Made by a program: the position numbers and the translations under genes. DNA of 64,000 bases, from positions 113,942,480-114,006,479 of the forward strand of contig NC_083345.1 in assembly GCF_019175385.1 (NCBI RefSeq), given 5' to 3'. Shown here piece by piece: positions 23,280 through 35,803 of the stretch. Numbering within the stretch: position 1 is the first letter of the stretch; the number at the start of each line of letters is the position of its first letter. Source of the stretch: Lycium barbarum (taxonomy: Eukaryota; Streptophyta; Magnoliopsida; Solanales; Solanaceae). The notes under the pieces are model-generated. The model saw only the letters and a list, made by a program, of their open reading frames with translations. It ran no database searches and was not told where the DNA came from.

Positions 23280-23591
23280 CTCATTTCAGACATCGCTGGA
23301 CAGGGACAAGCTCGAAGTACTCCAAGTGAGAGTTCCCGAAATCGAGCGAGGAGACAATGTAGAAGAGTACGTCGTCGTGGCACACATTTCCATAGACGTG
23401 AAGTCATAAGGAATAATGTTCCAAGGGCGACCCAAAATCTACTAAGGGATCAAAGGGCTATGCGAAGGGAAGGAGAGAAGAAATTTAAAGAGTTTAAAGC
23501 TTTTAAGATGTCTCTTAATACTTCAGTGCCTGAACATATTGAACTTTTTCGGTTGCAACGAGAAGAACTGGATAATTTTATTGAAATCTAG
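23280..23591 (+). other. Arg-rich ORF in the copia leader, function unknown
   Basis: The leader from the PBS to gag is about 1.6 kb, long for a copia element. It contains one open frame, about 119 codons as defined from a non-ATG start at 23232, ending at the stop 23589-23591. The best coding-like part runs from about 23290. It has an Arg-rich middle (QCRRVRRRGTHFHRREVIR), then a Lys/Glu-rich part (EGEKKFKEFKAFKM). There is no good ATG near its start; a ttcag splice acceptor lies just before 23290. I do not recognise it. It could be an additional element ORF, captured host sequence, or chance. Confidence 0.35.
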
Positions 23592-24054
23592 GATTGGGAA
23601 GCTTTAGCAATTTTAGTAGATTCCCTCCGAGAGCCTTGGAGTGGTATTTTAGTTAATATTTATCACGATTTCTTTCTAAGTCAACCTTTTGAGGTGTATG
23701 TTTAAGAACTCTAATTCGAGTGGGAGATTATGAACTTGTAATTTAAATTGTGATTTTTTTTATATGGTTATGTTGTTTAAATTTCTTTTATATCCCGTTT
23801 ATTTATTTATTATTAAATGGGTTGAGACTTAATTGAAAGTTATTAAATAAAATTCACGCTAAGATTTTTTTTTCATTTCTGATTAAACATTTAGACTGTA
23901 GATGATGATTGGAAACTTTGTGACCTTTCGATTTTATACTAAATGTGAAGTCATTTATGGAAATTAATTGCTTGAGTGTGAATATCACATGCATAAATTT
24001 ATTAAAGTAAGTATTGATGAATAAGAACTTGCTTAATTGTCTCAATCAACAGAT

Positions 24055-26195
24055 ATGGCATCTAAGAGTATCATTGCTGACTTAAACAAAGGTGAAAAAC
24101 TGAATGGCGAGAATTACGACATCTGGAGTCGTAAAATGTGGTATGTAATAGAAGAGAAAGATGCTCTAGAAGGTATTAACCATGTTTTGGTTCACCCAGA
24201 AGAGGGTAACACTGCTCAGCACAGAAGAGATCTGGAAACTTACAAAGCGTGGAAAAAGAAAGATTCTACTGCACGTAGAATTATTGTAAGTTCTGTCGTT
24301 GATGATCTCATTCACGAATGTGAACAATACCCTACTGCTCATGCTATGTGGGCACACTTACGAGAGATTTATAGGGGTACCACTGTGACCCGCCTTAGAC
24401 AGCTGACTATCAAATTTGACACTTACAAGAAACGTCATGATCACAATTTCAAGCAACACCTTAGGGTGATGCCTAACATGATTGCTCAACTCAAAAGTGC
24501 TGGTCATGTTCTCTCTGATGAGCAGCAGGTTCAGGCAGTGATCCGGTCTCTTCCCAATAGTTGGGAACACTTGAAGGTTAACTTAACCCATAATGATAGC
24601 ATCAAAACTTTTTCTGATGTTTCCCGTCATGTCGAGCTTGAAGACGAGCGTCTTGGTGCTGCCAAAACTGTATCTAATGCCTATGTGGCAGAATCAAGTG
24701 GCACAAAGTCTTCTGGCTTCAAGCGCAAGGAGAATTAGAAAAATGACGGAAAGGGTAAGGAGACCGGAGAAGGACCTTCCAAGAAAAGGAACAAGCCAAA
24801 TCCCAAGAAGGGAAAACGTTTTTTCAAGAAGAAAGACAAGAGTAAGATGAAATGCTACAACTGCCATGTTCCAGGACATTTTGCTTGTGAGTGTTCCAAG
24901 CCGAAAAAGGTAGCATTTCAAAACGCATCTCTAAGTGCTACATATGTTTCTAGCACTGTTTTACTAACTGAATCTTATCTTGTGTGGATTGTAGACTCAG
25001 GGGCCACCGACCATGTGAGTCATGATCGAGAAGCGTTTGTAGAGTTTCGTCGAGTCTCACCTGGATCAAGGTGGATATATGTAGGAAATAATGCAAAGCT
25101 TGAAGTCAAAGGGATAGGCACTTGCAAAATGGACTTGCGTGGTGGCCGAAATTTGATGTGGCATGATGTCCTATATGCTCCAGAGGTCCGACGTAACTTA
25201 GTATCTGTGTCTGTTATTCTAGATCTAGGTTTCGATTTAATGTTTAGTCGCAATGGTGTTAGAATTACTCAATACAATGTTTTTTATGGTTTTGGACTTC
25301 GTTATGATGGTTTTATCGTTTTAGATTGTAATCTTTCAACTTATGACTATTATGTTGATCGTTGTGTAATGACATGTTATTCTAGTAACAGTGAAGTTGA
25401 TGTTATTACATAGCATGCAAGATTAGGTCACATAGGGCAAGACCGGATGAATAGATTGGCAAAGGAAGGGCATTTAGGTCCTTTATTCAAAATTGAAATG
25501 CCAACTTGTGAAAATTGTCTTGCCGGAAAGATTACGCGTAAACCATTTGGGAAGGCTAAGAGAGAAGATTCCCTATTGCAATTAATCCATTCTGATATCT
25601 GTTTTCCAATGAATGTGAGGGCAAGGTCTGGTGCTTTGTATTTCATTACATTTATTGATGATTTCACGCGCTTTGGTTATGTCTATTGGATTTCTCATAA
25701 ATCTGAAGCACTTGAATGTTTTAGAGAATATATGAATGAAGTTGAGAATCAATTAGATAAAAGTATAAAGACTTTAAGAATCGATAGAGGCCGTGAATAT
25801 TTATCAAAACAGTTTAAAGAATTATGTAATGAAAAAGGCATTACGAGACAGTTAACTACTCCTTACACACCTCAACAGAATGGTGTAGCAGAAAGGAGGA
25901 ATAGAACATTATTGGACATGACAAGATCTATGATAGCGCAGGAAAATTTACCTATCTCCTTCTAGGGAGATGCATTATCGATTGCAGCTTACATACTAAA
26001 TAAAGTGCCTTCTAAATCAGTTACTTCCACCCCCTATGAGCTATGGACTGGTCGTAAACCGAACTTGAATGATCTACGACCTTGGGGTTGTGCTGCATAT
26101 GTAAAGGATCGTTTTGGTAAGTTTGGAAAACTGAGTCCAAAAGGGAAGAAATGTATCTTCATAACATACTCAGAACACTCCAAAGGGTATGTGTT
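24055..26195 (+). pseudogene. copia gag-protease-integrase, interrupted
   Basis: One reading frame from the ATG at 24055, with point stops. Gag core: IWSRKMWYVIEEKDA and TVTRLRQLTIKFD; nucleocapsid CCHC knuckle CYNCHVPGHFACEC at about 24853-24894; aspartic protease IVDSGATDH near 24991-25017; integrase zinc-binding HARLGH ... CENCLAG, catalytic IHSDI, IDRGREY and a glutamate in PQQNGVAERRNR. In-frame stops: TAG 24736-24738, TAG 25411-25413 (where a Trp is expected before HARLGH) and TAG 25963-25965 (Trp expected). The frame is then cut at codon GTG-TTC by the Athila-like insertion at 26196. Confidence 0.9.
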
Positions 26196-27544
26196 TGATA
26201 TTTGGCACAAATATATAGATTTAGTGTCATTTACACTTTACTTCTTAGCGCTTTCATCGCAGTTTTGAATGCGAATGGTTTTATATGAGCTTATGTTGGT
26301 ATGTTTATATGAATAGGTACAACAAGGACCAACGAAGGGTATTCCGGGCAGAAATAAGTGATTCCGAGGCTGTGTACGTCGATGGAACGCTGCGAAGGAA
26401 GTTCCAGAACTTGAAGGCAAAAATCTGACCACTGAAGGGTCTCATGCGCTGGCCATGCGCCGCACAGCCAGCGCACAAAAACACCATTCCTGAATCTCAG
26501 ACAGACCATGCGTTGGTCATGCGCCGCACAAGAAGCACAAAAAGGAAGTCATGCGCTGGCCATGCGACGCACGGCCAACGCACAAGTGGCGTCAGTTATC
26601 CTATTCAGATCGGGATTGGGCCAACTTATCTCATATTTACCCTAGCATATAAATAGCCGTTTTAAACATTAGAATGGCAGCTGGGTCGACCTTTGGAGAA
26701 TTGTGAAACTCTTTCTAGGTTTTATTCCTCTTCTCTTATTTTTCTTTACTTCAAAACCCTAAGTAATAATGAATTCTTCTTTCGCTTATCGAATCATGTG
26801 TAACTAAACACTTAAATTCTGGGGTTGTGGCGTAGCCATGAATATTGATGTTTGACAAGTCTTTCAATCTTAGTAGCTTGTTCGTATGCAATTGCTTCAT
26901 TGCTTCTATGTTTAATCTCTTGATTGTCTGCGCAACAGTTGAGTTCTATCTACTCATTGATATACGTGCTTGGGAAAGACGTTGTTAGTTTGGAGAAGAA
27001 GTAATGAGATTGTGATCTGAATATCCCTAGAGTTGGGCTAGGATTTGTGACTAAGATAGGAATATACTTAGTTACCACAATCAATTATGTACCGTGCTCT
27101 TATTGCATTCTTGATAGGTCAATACCATAGGAATATAGGAGGAGATTTATCTTGAATCGGCGAGTAGTGGTTCGGAAGAATACTATGAGATTAATAATCC
27201 GGTTAATTAGCTATTGTGAACAAAGTTGCTAAGTTGTGATACTTGATTGACTCAATAGGATTGGTGAACCAACCACGACCCTGGAATACTTCTAAAATCT
27301 TGATTAAAGCCATTCTTAATTACGTTCTAAGCACAAGTTCTGTTTACATTATTAGTCAATTATATTACAGCATTTAGTTATAAAAGAACCAACACTTTTA
27401 TTCTTCACTTGCATAGATAGTAAGCAATAGTTTATTCTCGTGAAATATTGGTCATAAGTCTTTGTGGGTTCGACATCCGATTTTACATAATCACTTTATT
27501 ACTTGTACGACCACGTACACTTGCGTGTGCATTTGGACGCAACA
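26196..27544 (+). repeat. 5' LTR of the Athila-like element
   Basis: Starts tgatatttggcacaaatat and ends tttggacgcaaca. Contains copies of the palindrome-like word gcgctggccatgcg(a/c)cgcac(a/g)gcca(g/a)cgca at about 26446-26474, 26510-26530 (partial) and 26552-26582, and a TATA-like tatataaatag near 26645. Confidence 0.95.
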
Positions 27545-27549
27545 AGTTT

Positions 27550-27566
27550 TTGGCGCCGTTGCCGGG
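27550..27566 (+). other. Primer-binding site, tRNA-Asp type
   Basis: tggcgccgttgccgggg, a few bases after the 5' LTR; complementary to the 3' end of plant tRNA-Asp(GUC) with CCA. Confidence 0.9.
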
Positions 27567-27673
27567 GACTTAGAAATCAATTATTTTTGCCATAATAAAT
27601 TTTATTGCTTCATTTTATCCAAGTGTTAACGTCTTGATCTTAGCTTTTTCCTGATTTCAGGTACTTTACTTGA

Positions 27674-30038
27674 ATGCGAAGGACTGCGAGTCAAAACAAT
27701 CTTGAGGAATTCGATCCTGAGCCTGAACGGACTTTCAATCGGCGTAGGAGAGATTTGAATTTATTGCAGAACCCACAGGTTGTCGCAGAAGTACCTGTGG
27801 TCATGGCTAATCATCAACCGGCGAAAGTGAGAGAGGTTTCAGTGCCTCGGGTGGCAGATGTCACTTCAAGCATTGTCAAGCCCACCATCGAAGGGCACTT
27901 TGAGCTGAAGCATCCTATGATTCAATTTCTTCACTCTAGTGGGCAATTCACAGGAATGTCACATGAGGATCCTCAGCGGCACATCCATACTTTTCTGCAG
28001 ATTGTGGATACTTTTGCCACTGGAAGGGTCACGAAAGAATATGTTCGATTGACACTGTTCCCCTTCTCTCTTTTGGGGAATGCAAGTAACTGGTTATTAG
28101 CAGAGCCTGCCAATTCTATCACTACGTGGGATGACTTGGCAACGAAATTCTTGACAAGGTTCTTTCCACCAACAAAGACTGCCCGCCTCCGAAGAGAGAT
28201 CATAGCATTCAGGCAGAAACAAGGAGAAAATTTGTATCAGGCCAGGGAGAGGTTTAAAGGTCTTCTCAGAGATTGCCCTCATCACCATCAGACGAATGAA
28301 GTTCTGGCACACATTTATTGAGAGTCTGGATACCCAACATAAGTCATCACTAGACACTGCTGTCGGAGGGCAGGCTCTTGATCTAAGCTATAAAGAACTA
28401 TTCACACTATTGAACAGGTTTACTCAGAGCACTCCAGACTGGCAGGATGATGCAGCTAGCAGTTCAGTTAGGAAAGCACCGGGTGTCTATAAAGTAGACA
28501 ATTTTACAACATTATCAGCACAGATTGATGCCATGCGCACCGAACTCAGGAAGTTAGATGTGGCACAAGCGCCACCACAGGTGCATGCAGTGCAGCAAGC
28601 CATAGCCTTTTGTGATATCTGCGGAGAGGGTCATAACAGTGATGAATGCCCTGCAAATCCCACATCCATATACTTTGTGGGTAATGCAGGCAAGGGGCAA
28701 GGAAATAAAAATCAGTATGGAAATTCCTACAACCCAAATTGGAGGAACCATCCGAATTTCAGGTGGAGTGACAACTCAGGTAATCAGAAGCAGAACTATC
28801 AGTCAGCACCTGCTCCTCAAGCTCCCACCAACAATATGGAAGAGATGATGAAAAAGATGATGGGTGACATGCAGAAGATGATGATAGATCAGCAGAAGTT
28901 GATACCAGATAATCAGAATCACGATTTGGCAGTACGGAATTTAGAGAGGCAGATGGGACAGATAGCTGGTGCACAAAATACTAGACCACCTGGAGGACTT
29001 CCAAGTGACACAAATGTGAATCCCAAGCCTTGGAATGCTGTAACTCTGCGAAATGGGCGAGAACTAGAGGAAGTAACTGCAAAGAAAGCTAGTCGAGAGG
29101 AGGCTGTAAAAGAGAAGATTGCCAAAGAAACGAGTGAAAAAGGGAAGGCTGTGGAAGAATCAGGGGCAAAGCAGCCACAGGCCGTGGTTGCAAATCCACC
29201 GCCTCCATTCCCTCAACGTCTGGCAAGACAGAAAGAAGAGGCTACTTATAAGAAGTTTCTTGATTTGCTTAAGCAGGTAAACGTGAACGTCCCCTTGGTC
29301 GATATGTTGCAGGGTATTCATAAGTATGCTAAGTACATCAAAGATATTGTTGCAAATAAGAGTCGTTTCACAGAGTATGCCACGGTTGCACTCACTGAGG
29401 AGTGCACTTCTCGTATTCAGAACAGGTTGCCCACAAAATTGAAGGATCCCGGAAGTTTCACTATTGAGATTTCTATTGGGACACAGGTTGTTGCTCGAGC
29501 ACTTTGTGACCTAGGTGCAAGTATAAATCTGATGTCTTCGTCTATCTTTCGGAAGATAGGTTTGGGAGTGCCCAGACCAACCACTATAGTTCTTCTGTTA
29601 GCAGGCATATCGTTAGCAAGACCCGAAAGCATTATTGAAGATGTATTGGTACAAGTGGGGTCGTTGATAATTCCTGCTGACTTTGTGATACTGGATTTTG
29701 AGCCAGACCCGGAAGTCCCATTTATTTTGGGGCGTTCGTTCTTGGCCACAGGGAGAGCACTTATTGATGTAGCTGCTGGGCAGCTTACCATGCGAGTACA
29801 TGATAAAGTAGAGGTATTCAATGTATACCAAGCTTTGAAGATGCCTGCAATATATGAGAAGCTGTCCGCCATCACTGTTCTGAATGATGATACCCGAAGA
29901 CCATTCATCACCTCTCATGATCCATTGGAGAGAGCCTTGGTGGGGGATGATATTTTTGCTGACACTATGGCGTTTGAGATGGTGCAGAATCTGGATATGG
30001 AAAGTTTTTATATTCGGGGAGTCGAGTTTGAGCACTAG
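27674..30038 (+). pseudogene. Athila-like gag-protease, one frameshift
   Basis: Starts at ATG 27674. The gag core (FPFSLLGNASNWL, TKFLTRFFPP, FRQKQGENLYQARERFK) is typical of plant Ty3-gypsy gag. The frame breaks near 28310 and resumes in the frame of 28296-30038. It then has a CCHC knuckle CDICGEGHNSDEC (about 28615-28655), a Met/Lys-rich coiled segment, a charged linker, and a retropepsin with DLGASINLM (about 29510-29535) and ILGRSFLATG. TAG at 30036-30038 ends it just before the RT region, with a second frame change there. Confidence 0.9.
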
Positions 30039-30046
30039 ACAGGACA

Positions 30047-32987
30047 ATGGGGGTAACTCCGAAGTTATCAATTGAAGAGCCTCCGAAGTTAGAATTGAAG
30101 CCCCTGCCCGCCTATCTTAAATATGCATTCTTAGGTGAGGAGGACACCTTGCCAGTAATATTGGCAGCAGAGTTGACCACTGAAGAGGTTAATATTTACC
30201 TCAAAGTATTGAAGTCCCATAAAAGAGCATTGGGGTGGCAGATATTTGATATTCAGGGAATTAGCCCCGCGCTATGCATGCACAAGATTCTCATGGAGGA
30301 TGATCATAAGCCCAGCGCATAGCATCAACGGAGACTAAACCCTGTGATTAAGGAGGTTGTCAAGAAAGAGGTAATCAAGTGGTTATATTCAGGCATTTTT
30401 TTCCCATTTCAGACAGTACGTGGGTGAGCCCGGTGCAATGCGTCCCGAAGAAAGGAGGGATGACAGTTGTGACAAATGACAAAAACGAGTTCAATCCTAC
30501 TAGAACAATCACTGGGTGAAGAATCTGCATGGATTATCGCAAGCTGAACGAGGCAACCAGAAAGGATCACTATCTTATTCCCTTCATAGATCAAATGCAA
30601 GACAGGTTAACCGGGCAAGAGTTTTATTGTTTTCTGGATGGTTACTCTGGATATAATCAGATAGCTATTGCTCCGGAGGATCAGGAGAAGACCACATTTA
30701 CATGCCCATATAGCACATATGCTTTCAAACGCATGCCATTTGGGTTGTGTAATGCACCCGCGACTTTCCAGAGGTGCATGATGGCTATTTTTTCAGAGAT
30801 GGTTGAGGACTTCGTCGAAGTGTTCATGGATGATTTTTCGGTATTCGGGAACTCTTTTGAGGTTTGCTTGCAGAAACTAGACCGAGTGCTGACAAGATGT
30901 GAAGAAACTAACCTGGTCTTGAATTGGGAAAAATGTCACTTTATGGTCCGAGAAGGCATAGTCCTTAGGCACAAGGTTTCAAAGAGAGGGCTGGAGGTTG
31001 ATCGTGCAAAGGTGGAGGTCATTGAGAAGCTGCCACCCCCCATATCAGTTAAGGGTGTGCGCAGTTTCCTCGGGCATGCAGGATTCTACAGGCGCTTCAT
31101 AAAGGATTTTTCAAAGATCTCAAGTCCGATGTGCAGATTACTTGAGAAGGATGTGAAATTCCTATTTGATGATACATGTATTAAGGCTTTTGAAGGTCTA
31201 AAGAAGAGATTGGTAACTGCACCAATAATCATTGCACCTTACTGGAACTTTCCATTCGAGTTACTGTGTGATGCAAGTGACAACGCTGTGGGGGCTGTGT
31301 TGGGACAACGACGAGAGAAAGTTTTTCATTCTATCTACTATGCCAGCAAGATGTTAGTTACTGCTCAATCAAATTACACTGTGACAGAGAAGGAGCTACT
31401 AGCTGTGTTTTATGCGTTTGATAAGTTTTGGTCCTATCTACTGGGAACACATGTTATTGTTTACACAAACCATGCAGCTATTCGCTACTTGTTCAGCAAG
31501 AAGGATGTTAAACCCAGGCTGATTCGGTGGATTCTTTTGTTGCAAGAATTTGATATTGAGATTAAAGATCGGAAGGGAGTGGAGAACCAAGTTGCAGACC
31601 ACCTGTCCAGATTGGACAACCATAACCATTTTGTGGAAGATGTGCAAATTAGAGAGTGTTTCCTTGACGAGAAGCTATTTGCAATTCCTGTTGCTGAAGT
31701 CCCATGGTACGTTGATATTGGGAACTTGATCGTAAGTGGGGTGTACCCACCTGAAACCACTTCACAGCAGAGAAAGAAGCTATATCATGACTCACAGTTT
31801 TACATATGGGATGAGCCGTACTTGTTTAAGCAAGGAACCGATCAGCTAATGCGAAGATGCATTCCACAGACTGAGGTGGGTCAAGTGTTGGAGAGTTGTC
31901 ATTCTTCCCCATATGGGGGACACTTTCAAGGTGATCGTACTGCGACTAAGGTATTACAGTCTGACTTCTATTGGCCCACTCTCTTCAAAGATGCCCATGT
32001 ATTCGCTAGAAGTTGTGATCGATGTCAACGAACGGGAAACATCTCTAAGAGGCACGGGATTCCTCTGACGAACATATTAGAGGTAGAGATATTTGACGTT
32101 TGGGGCATCGACTTTATGGGGCCATTCCCACCATCCTTCGGTAACAGGTACATTCTGCTTGCTGTCGATTATGTTTCAAAATAGGTAGAGGCAGTCCCTC
32201 TTCCAACAAATGATGCAAAGGTGGTGGTGAATTTTGTGCGAAAGAATATATTCGCAAGGTTTGGAACTCCACGGGTTATGATCAGCGATGGGGGCGCTCA
32301 CTTCTGCAACAGCTTGCTGAAGAACCTTCTGGCGAAATATAGGATAAAGCACAAGGTGTCTACAGCTCACCACCCACAGACATGCGGACAGGTAGAAGTC
32401 TCAAATAGAGAGGTAAAGAAAATTTTAGAGAAAACTGTGAACGCTCAGAGGAAGGATTGGGCAATGAAGTTGGATGACGCTTTATGGGCGTATCGCACTG
32501 CATATAAAACCCCCATCGACGCTTCTCCTTACAGGTTAGTCTATAGGAAGGCATGTCATCTTCCAGTTGAGCTAGAGCATAAAGCATATTGGGCAATTAA
32601 AAAGCTCAATCTTGATATGAGCTTGGCCGGAGAGAAGAGGTTGTTGCAGCTACACGAGCTTGATGAATTCAGACTGGGGCGTATGAGAATGCAAAGCTGT
32701 ACAAGGAGAAAACTAAGCGATGGCATGACAAACATATACAACATCGTGAATTCGCCCCAGGGCAGCAGGTACTACTCTTCAACTCTAGGCTACGGTTGTT
32801 TTCGGGAAAGCTTAAGTCCCGGTGGTCTGGCCCATTTGTGGTATTGCAAGTCACACCCCATGGGGCCATTGAAATACAAACTATGGATGGGGTGGGCAAG
32901 TTCTTGGTCAATGGACAGTGCCTCAAGCGATATTGGGGCGGAAATTTTGATAAGGAAAAGGAGCAAGTGCTCCTCGATGACGAGTAA
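30047..32987 (+). pseudogene. Athila-like pol (RT, RNase H, integrase with GPY/F end), broken
   Basis: [36 protein letters not shown] and the catalytic FMDDF (near 30826). RNase [27 protein letters not shown]. Integrase: HSSPYGGHF ... CDRCQR (HHCC finger), [17 protein letters not shown] and a glutamate in GQVEVSNRE. The end (32796-32987) has [10 protein letters not shown], a GPY/F module, with stop TAA 32985-32987. Lesions: TAG 30320-30322 in place of a Gln codon, a frame change near 30400, TGA at 30517-30519 where Trp is expected, TAG 32182-32184 where Trp is expected, and a frameshift near 32680. Confidence 0.9.
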
Positions 32988-32998
32988 ACAAGGAAGTG

Positions 32999-33122
32999 CG
33001 TCGTGCCGCGACGTTAACTCAGGCGCTTCTCGGGAGGCAACCCGAGTTTGTAATGTAACAATTCCAAAAAAAAATGTCGTGCCACGACCTTAACTAAGGC
33101 GCTGGTTGGGAGGCAACCCAAC
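32999..33122 (+). other. Tandem pair of conserved RNA hairpins after pol
   Basis: Two copies of a unit start 12 nt after the pol stop. Each has a first hairpin (cgtcgtgccgcgacg at 32999-33013; gtcgtgccacgac at 33076-33088), a shared ttaact(c/a)aggcgct, and a second hairpin with loop aggcaa: ctcggg-aggcaa-cccgag at 33029-33046, and gttggg-aggcaa-cccaac at 33105-33122. The stem bases differ between copies but pairing is kept on both sides, which points to selection on structure. From memory the gggaggcaaccc word is common in Athila-group elements at this place; the function is not known to me. Confidence 0.75.
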
Positions 33123-33278
33123 TTTGTAGCATATATGTCATGTGTGTGTTCAATGTGCAGGTCCAACTAACGAGCAGGAGAAAGAAACGCGCGAAGCAGT
33201 CAACGAAACAGTTCCAGGTTTGTATGTGCTATTCCCATGCGTCGCATGGCAATCACACAAGGGGTAAGCAGGCCAACA

Positions 33279-33705
33279 TTTTGGCTAAGTATAAAGTTCA
33301 GAAAGGGGTGTATCGTGCGATAAAAATGCGCCGCATGGCCATCGCATGCTAAGCACTCAGAGCCCAAATTTTGGCTAAGTATAAAGTTCAGAAAGGGGTG
33401 TATCGTGCGATAGAAATGCGCTGCATAGCCATCGCATGATAAGCACTCAGAGCCCAAATTTTGGCTAGGTATAAAGTTCAGAAAGGGGTATGTCGTGCGC
33501 TAACCATGCGACGCATGGTGAGCGCATGATCAGCCATCAGAGGAAATTTTTTCTAAGTGTAAAGTTCAGAGTGGGGGATTTTGTGCGCTGACCATGCGAT
33601 GCATGGCCAGCGCATAAAGGTAAATCAGAGCAAATTTTTTCTAAGTGTAAACTTCAGAAAAGGGGACTTTGTGCGTTGACCATGCGACGCATGCCCAACG
33701 CATGG
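33279..33705 (+). repeat. Five tandem ~90-bp repeats, each with a CATGCGNCGCATG-type palindrome
   Basis: Unit: ttttggctaagtataaagtt, cagaaaggggt, then (g)tgcg(a/c)t-aaatgcg-cgcat-ggccatcgcat or its variant gcgctgaccatgcgatgcatg-gccagcgcat, then a short spacer. The palindromic part is the same kind of word as in the LTRs. A partial copy precedes at about 33226. It lies between pol and the 3' ORF. Confidence 0.85.
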
Positions 33706-34546
33706 GTCGGCCCAGTTCGATTCTTTAAAAAATAATAAGACACGGCCACCCCCTTTTATTCCTCACTTCTCACAAAACCCCCCCTCTCTCTAAACCCTAA
33801 CCACCCGAACTCACACCCAAAATGCCCTTCTCCCAATCCCTTCCAACTCCAAGGAAAGTAGTGTCAATCATCTCCTCCACAACACAAGGTAAGAATTCGT
33901 GTGTTTTCTTCAACGAAATCCAATTCTTCTTTCCCGTGTTTGTTGGGTTGAGAGATTGCAAAATTAGGGTTTATGGGTTGGGTGAATTTGTATGGGTGAT
34001 TTGGTATTGTGTTGTTTGAAAAGATTGTTGGACGCTAGAACAATGATTCCCAAACATGAGGGAGGGATTTACAACCCTCCATTGTTGCAAAACTTCAATG
34101 GATAGTTCTATGCCCACAAGTTGCTTGATAAAATTCCTCAATTAAGTGTCATGTGATTGTTGTGAAGTCTTGAGTAGCAAATAAACATAAAACAACATTC
34201 TCAGCCATAGGATACTGCCATGAACACTCATAAGTCATTCAACATGCTTTTTCATTGTTTTGTTGGGTAGTCTTTAATTCTGTGAGTTTGTCATTTTAGG
34301 CTAAAAAAAAACAAAAGAATAAAAAAAAAATTAGTTAACTTCTTCGTTTTGAGTTTTGTGTATCATAGTCGGAAGTAAGTGTGGAGAGTCATTAACAGCC
34401 ATGAGCATACTCGAACATCAAGAAAGATGAGCATTCATTGCCCAAACACACGGCTTGCAATAAGTGTGGGGTCGTTTCATGACCCCACTTGGTTTAAAAT
34501 TTGCTAACGAAGTTAGATGTTTGTGTTTTGAATCTCAACAGGTACG

Positions 34547-35803
34547 ATGGTAAACAAAGGCAAGGGTAAAGTGGACGAGTCAGGCCCATCCCAAGGTTCC
34601 AAAAGAAATAGAGGTGGCAAGCACACCGCCACAAAGAAAGGGGCAACGACTCGTAGTGGAAAGCAACCAGTGGTCCTTATCCCTCGTGCCTCTTCCCAGA
34701 GGCCTCGACCTACCTTTTATGGGACTGGGTTGGCAGAAGAGTGGTACAAAGAGTTCCCCTTGGCCGATGGATATGTGCATGAATGGCCTGTCAATAAGGT
34801 GGCATTGAAGAAGAATTTCAGGGGAATTTACAATCAAATAGTCGGAATGGGCTGGAGCGCGGTATTTGATAACCCAGGGCCGGTAAATATTGATATGATT
34901 CTGGAGCTCTACTCCAACATTATTTTGGCCAGAACAGAGGGTGGCGAGCCTCATCATTCAGTGTAGTTAAGGGGTGAATGGGTGTCGTTGACAACCTCCA
35001 CCTTGTGTGCACACTTGGGAGTTCCAGACCATCCTGTAGGCCCATTGCTCGAGTTCATAAAAAGGCCTGACTATAAGTCCATTCGGGAAACCTTGTGCGG
35101 CCCTGACTCCATGGCGAAGTGGGAAAGATACCGAGATGATCCGAGGAAGCACAAAACGATGCTAATGGGTGATTTTCTGAAGGAGGCACGCGTGTGGCTG
35201 CGGCTCCTAAATTACTGCATTATGTCTCTTGACCACTTCACCATTGTGCTGAAAGAGAGAGTGGCAATAATGTACTTCTTCCTGACTGGACAACCGGTCA
35301 ACATTGGATACTGGATGCTTCAGGATATGATCCGCATCAGAGAGGGCAAATCCCTTAAGCTCAGCTTTGGAAATACACTCACAGCATATTTGAGAAAGTT
35401 GGTCCCGCACTTGGAGAGCAGGTATGACAGGGTGCTTGACTGCCCAGATAACCCGATCGACATCTCTAATGTCAAAGGCCCCGAGCAGAGCAAGTTCAAC
35501 CTGACTCCAGCACAAGAAATATCGGCTCAATCTACCGTGCTAACACAACTATACAAGATAGCGTTACTCGCGAGTGAGCTAGATATCTCAAGTGTGTTTG
35601 CGGAGTGTCCTCATACCACTTACTCAAGAGTGCTCATTGGAGAGGAGAGCAGACTGCCCGCTGATGAGGATTTGTGTTCTGCGGATCTCATAGCCGCTGA
35701 GATGGAGAAGGGTAGTGAAGAAGAATCCGAGGCACAGGATGCTGAGGATGATGAAGAAAAAGATGCTGAGCCGTCTGGTGGCGAGGCTGAGGATGATGAC
35801 TAG
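34547..35803 (+). pseudogene. 3' ORF in env position of the Athila-like element ('putative plant transposon protein' type)
   Basis: One frame of 418 codons broken by a single TAG at 34964-34966. N-terminus is basic and low-complexity (residues 1-55); the middle (GTGLAEEWYKEFPL, RGIYNQIVGMGWS, VAIMYFFLTGQPVNIG) resembles the domain seen in many Athila-group third ORFs; the end is strongly acidic (EEESEAQDAEDDEEK). I see no signal peptide and no clear membrane segment, so an envelope role is not supported by the sequence. Confidence 0.75.

Noticed and set aside
26238..26656. Small ORFs in the Athila-like LTR, repeated at 37575-37993
   Set aside because: They overlap the palindromic LTR words and recur only because the LTR is duplicated.
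34547..35803. True envelope gene
   Set aside because: It has the env position, but no signal peptide, no membrane span and an acidic tail; only 'third ORF of Athila-like element' is supported.
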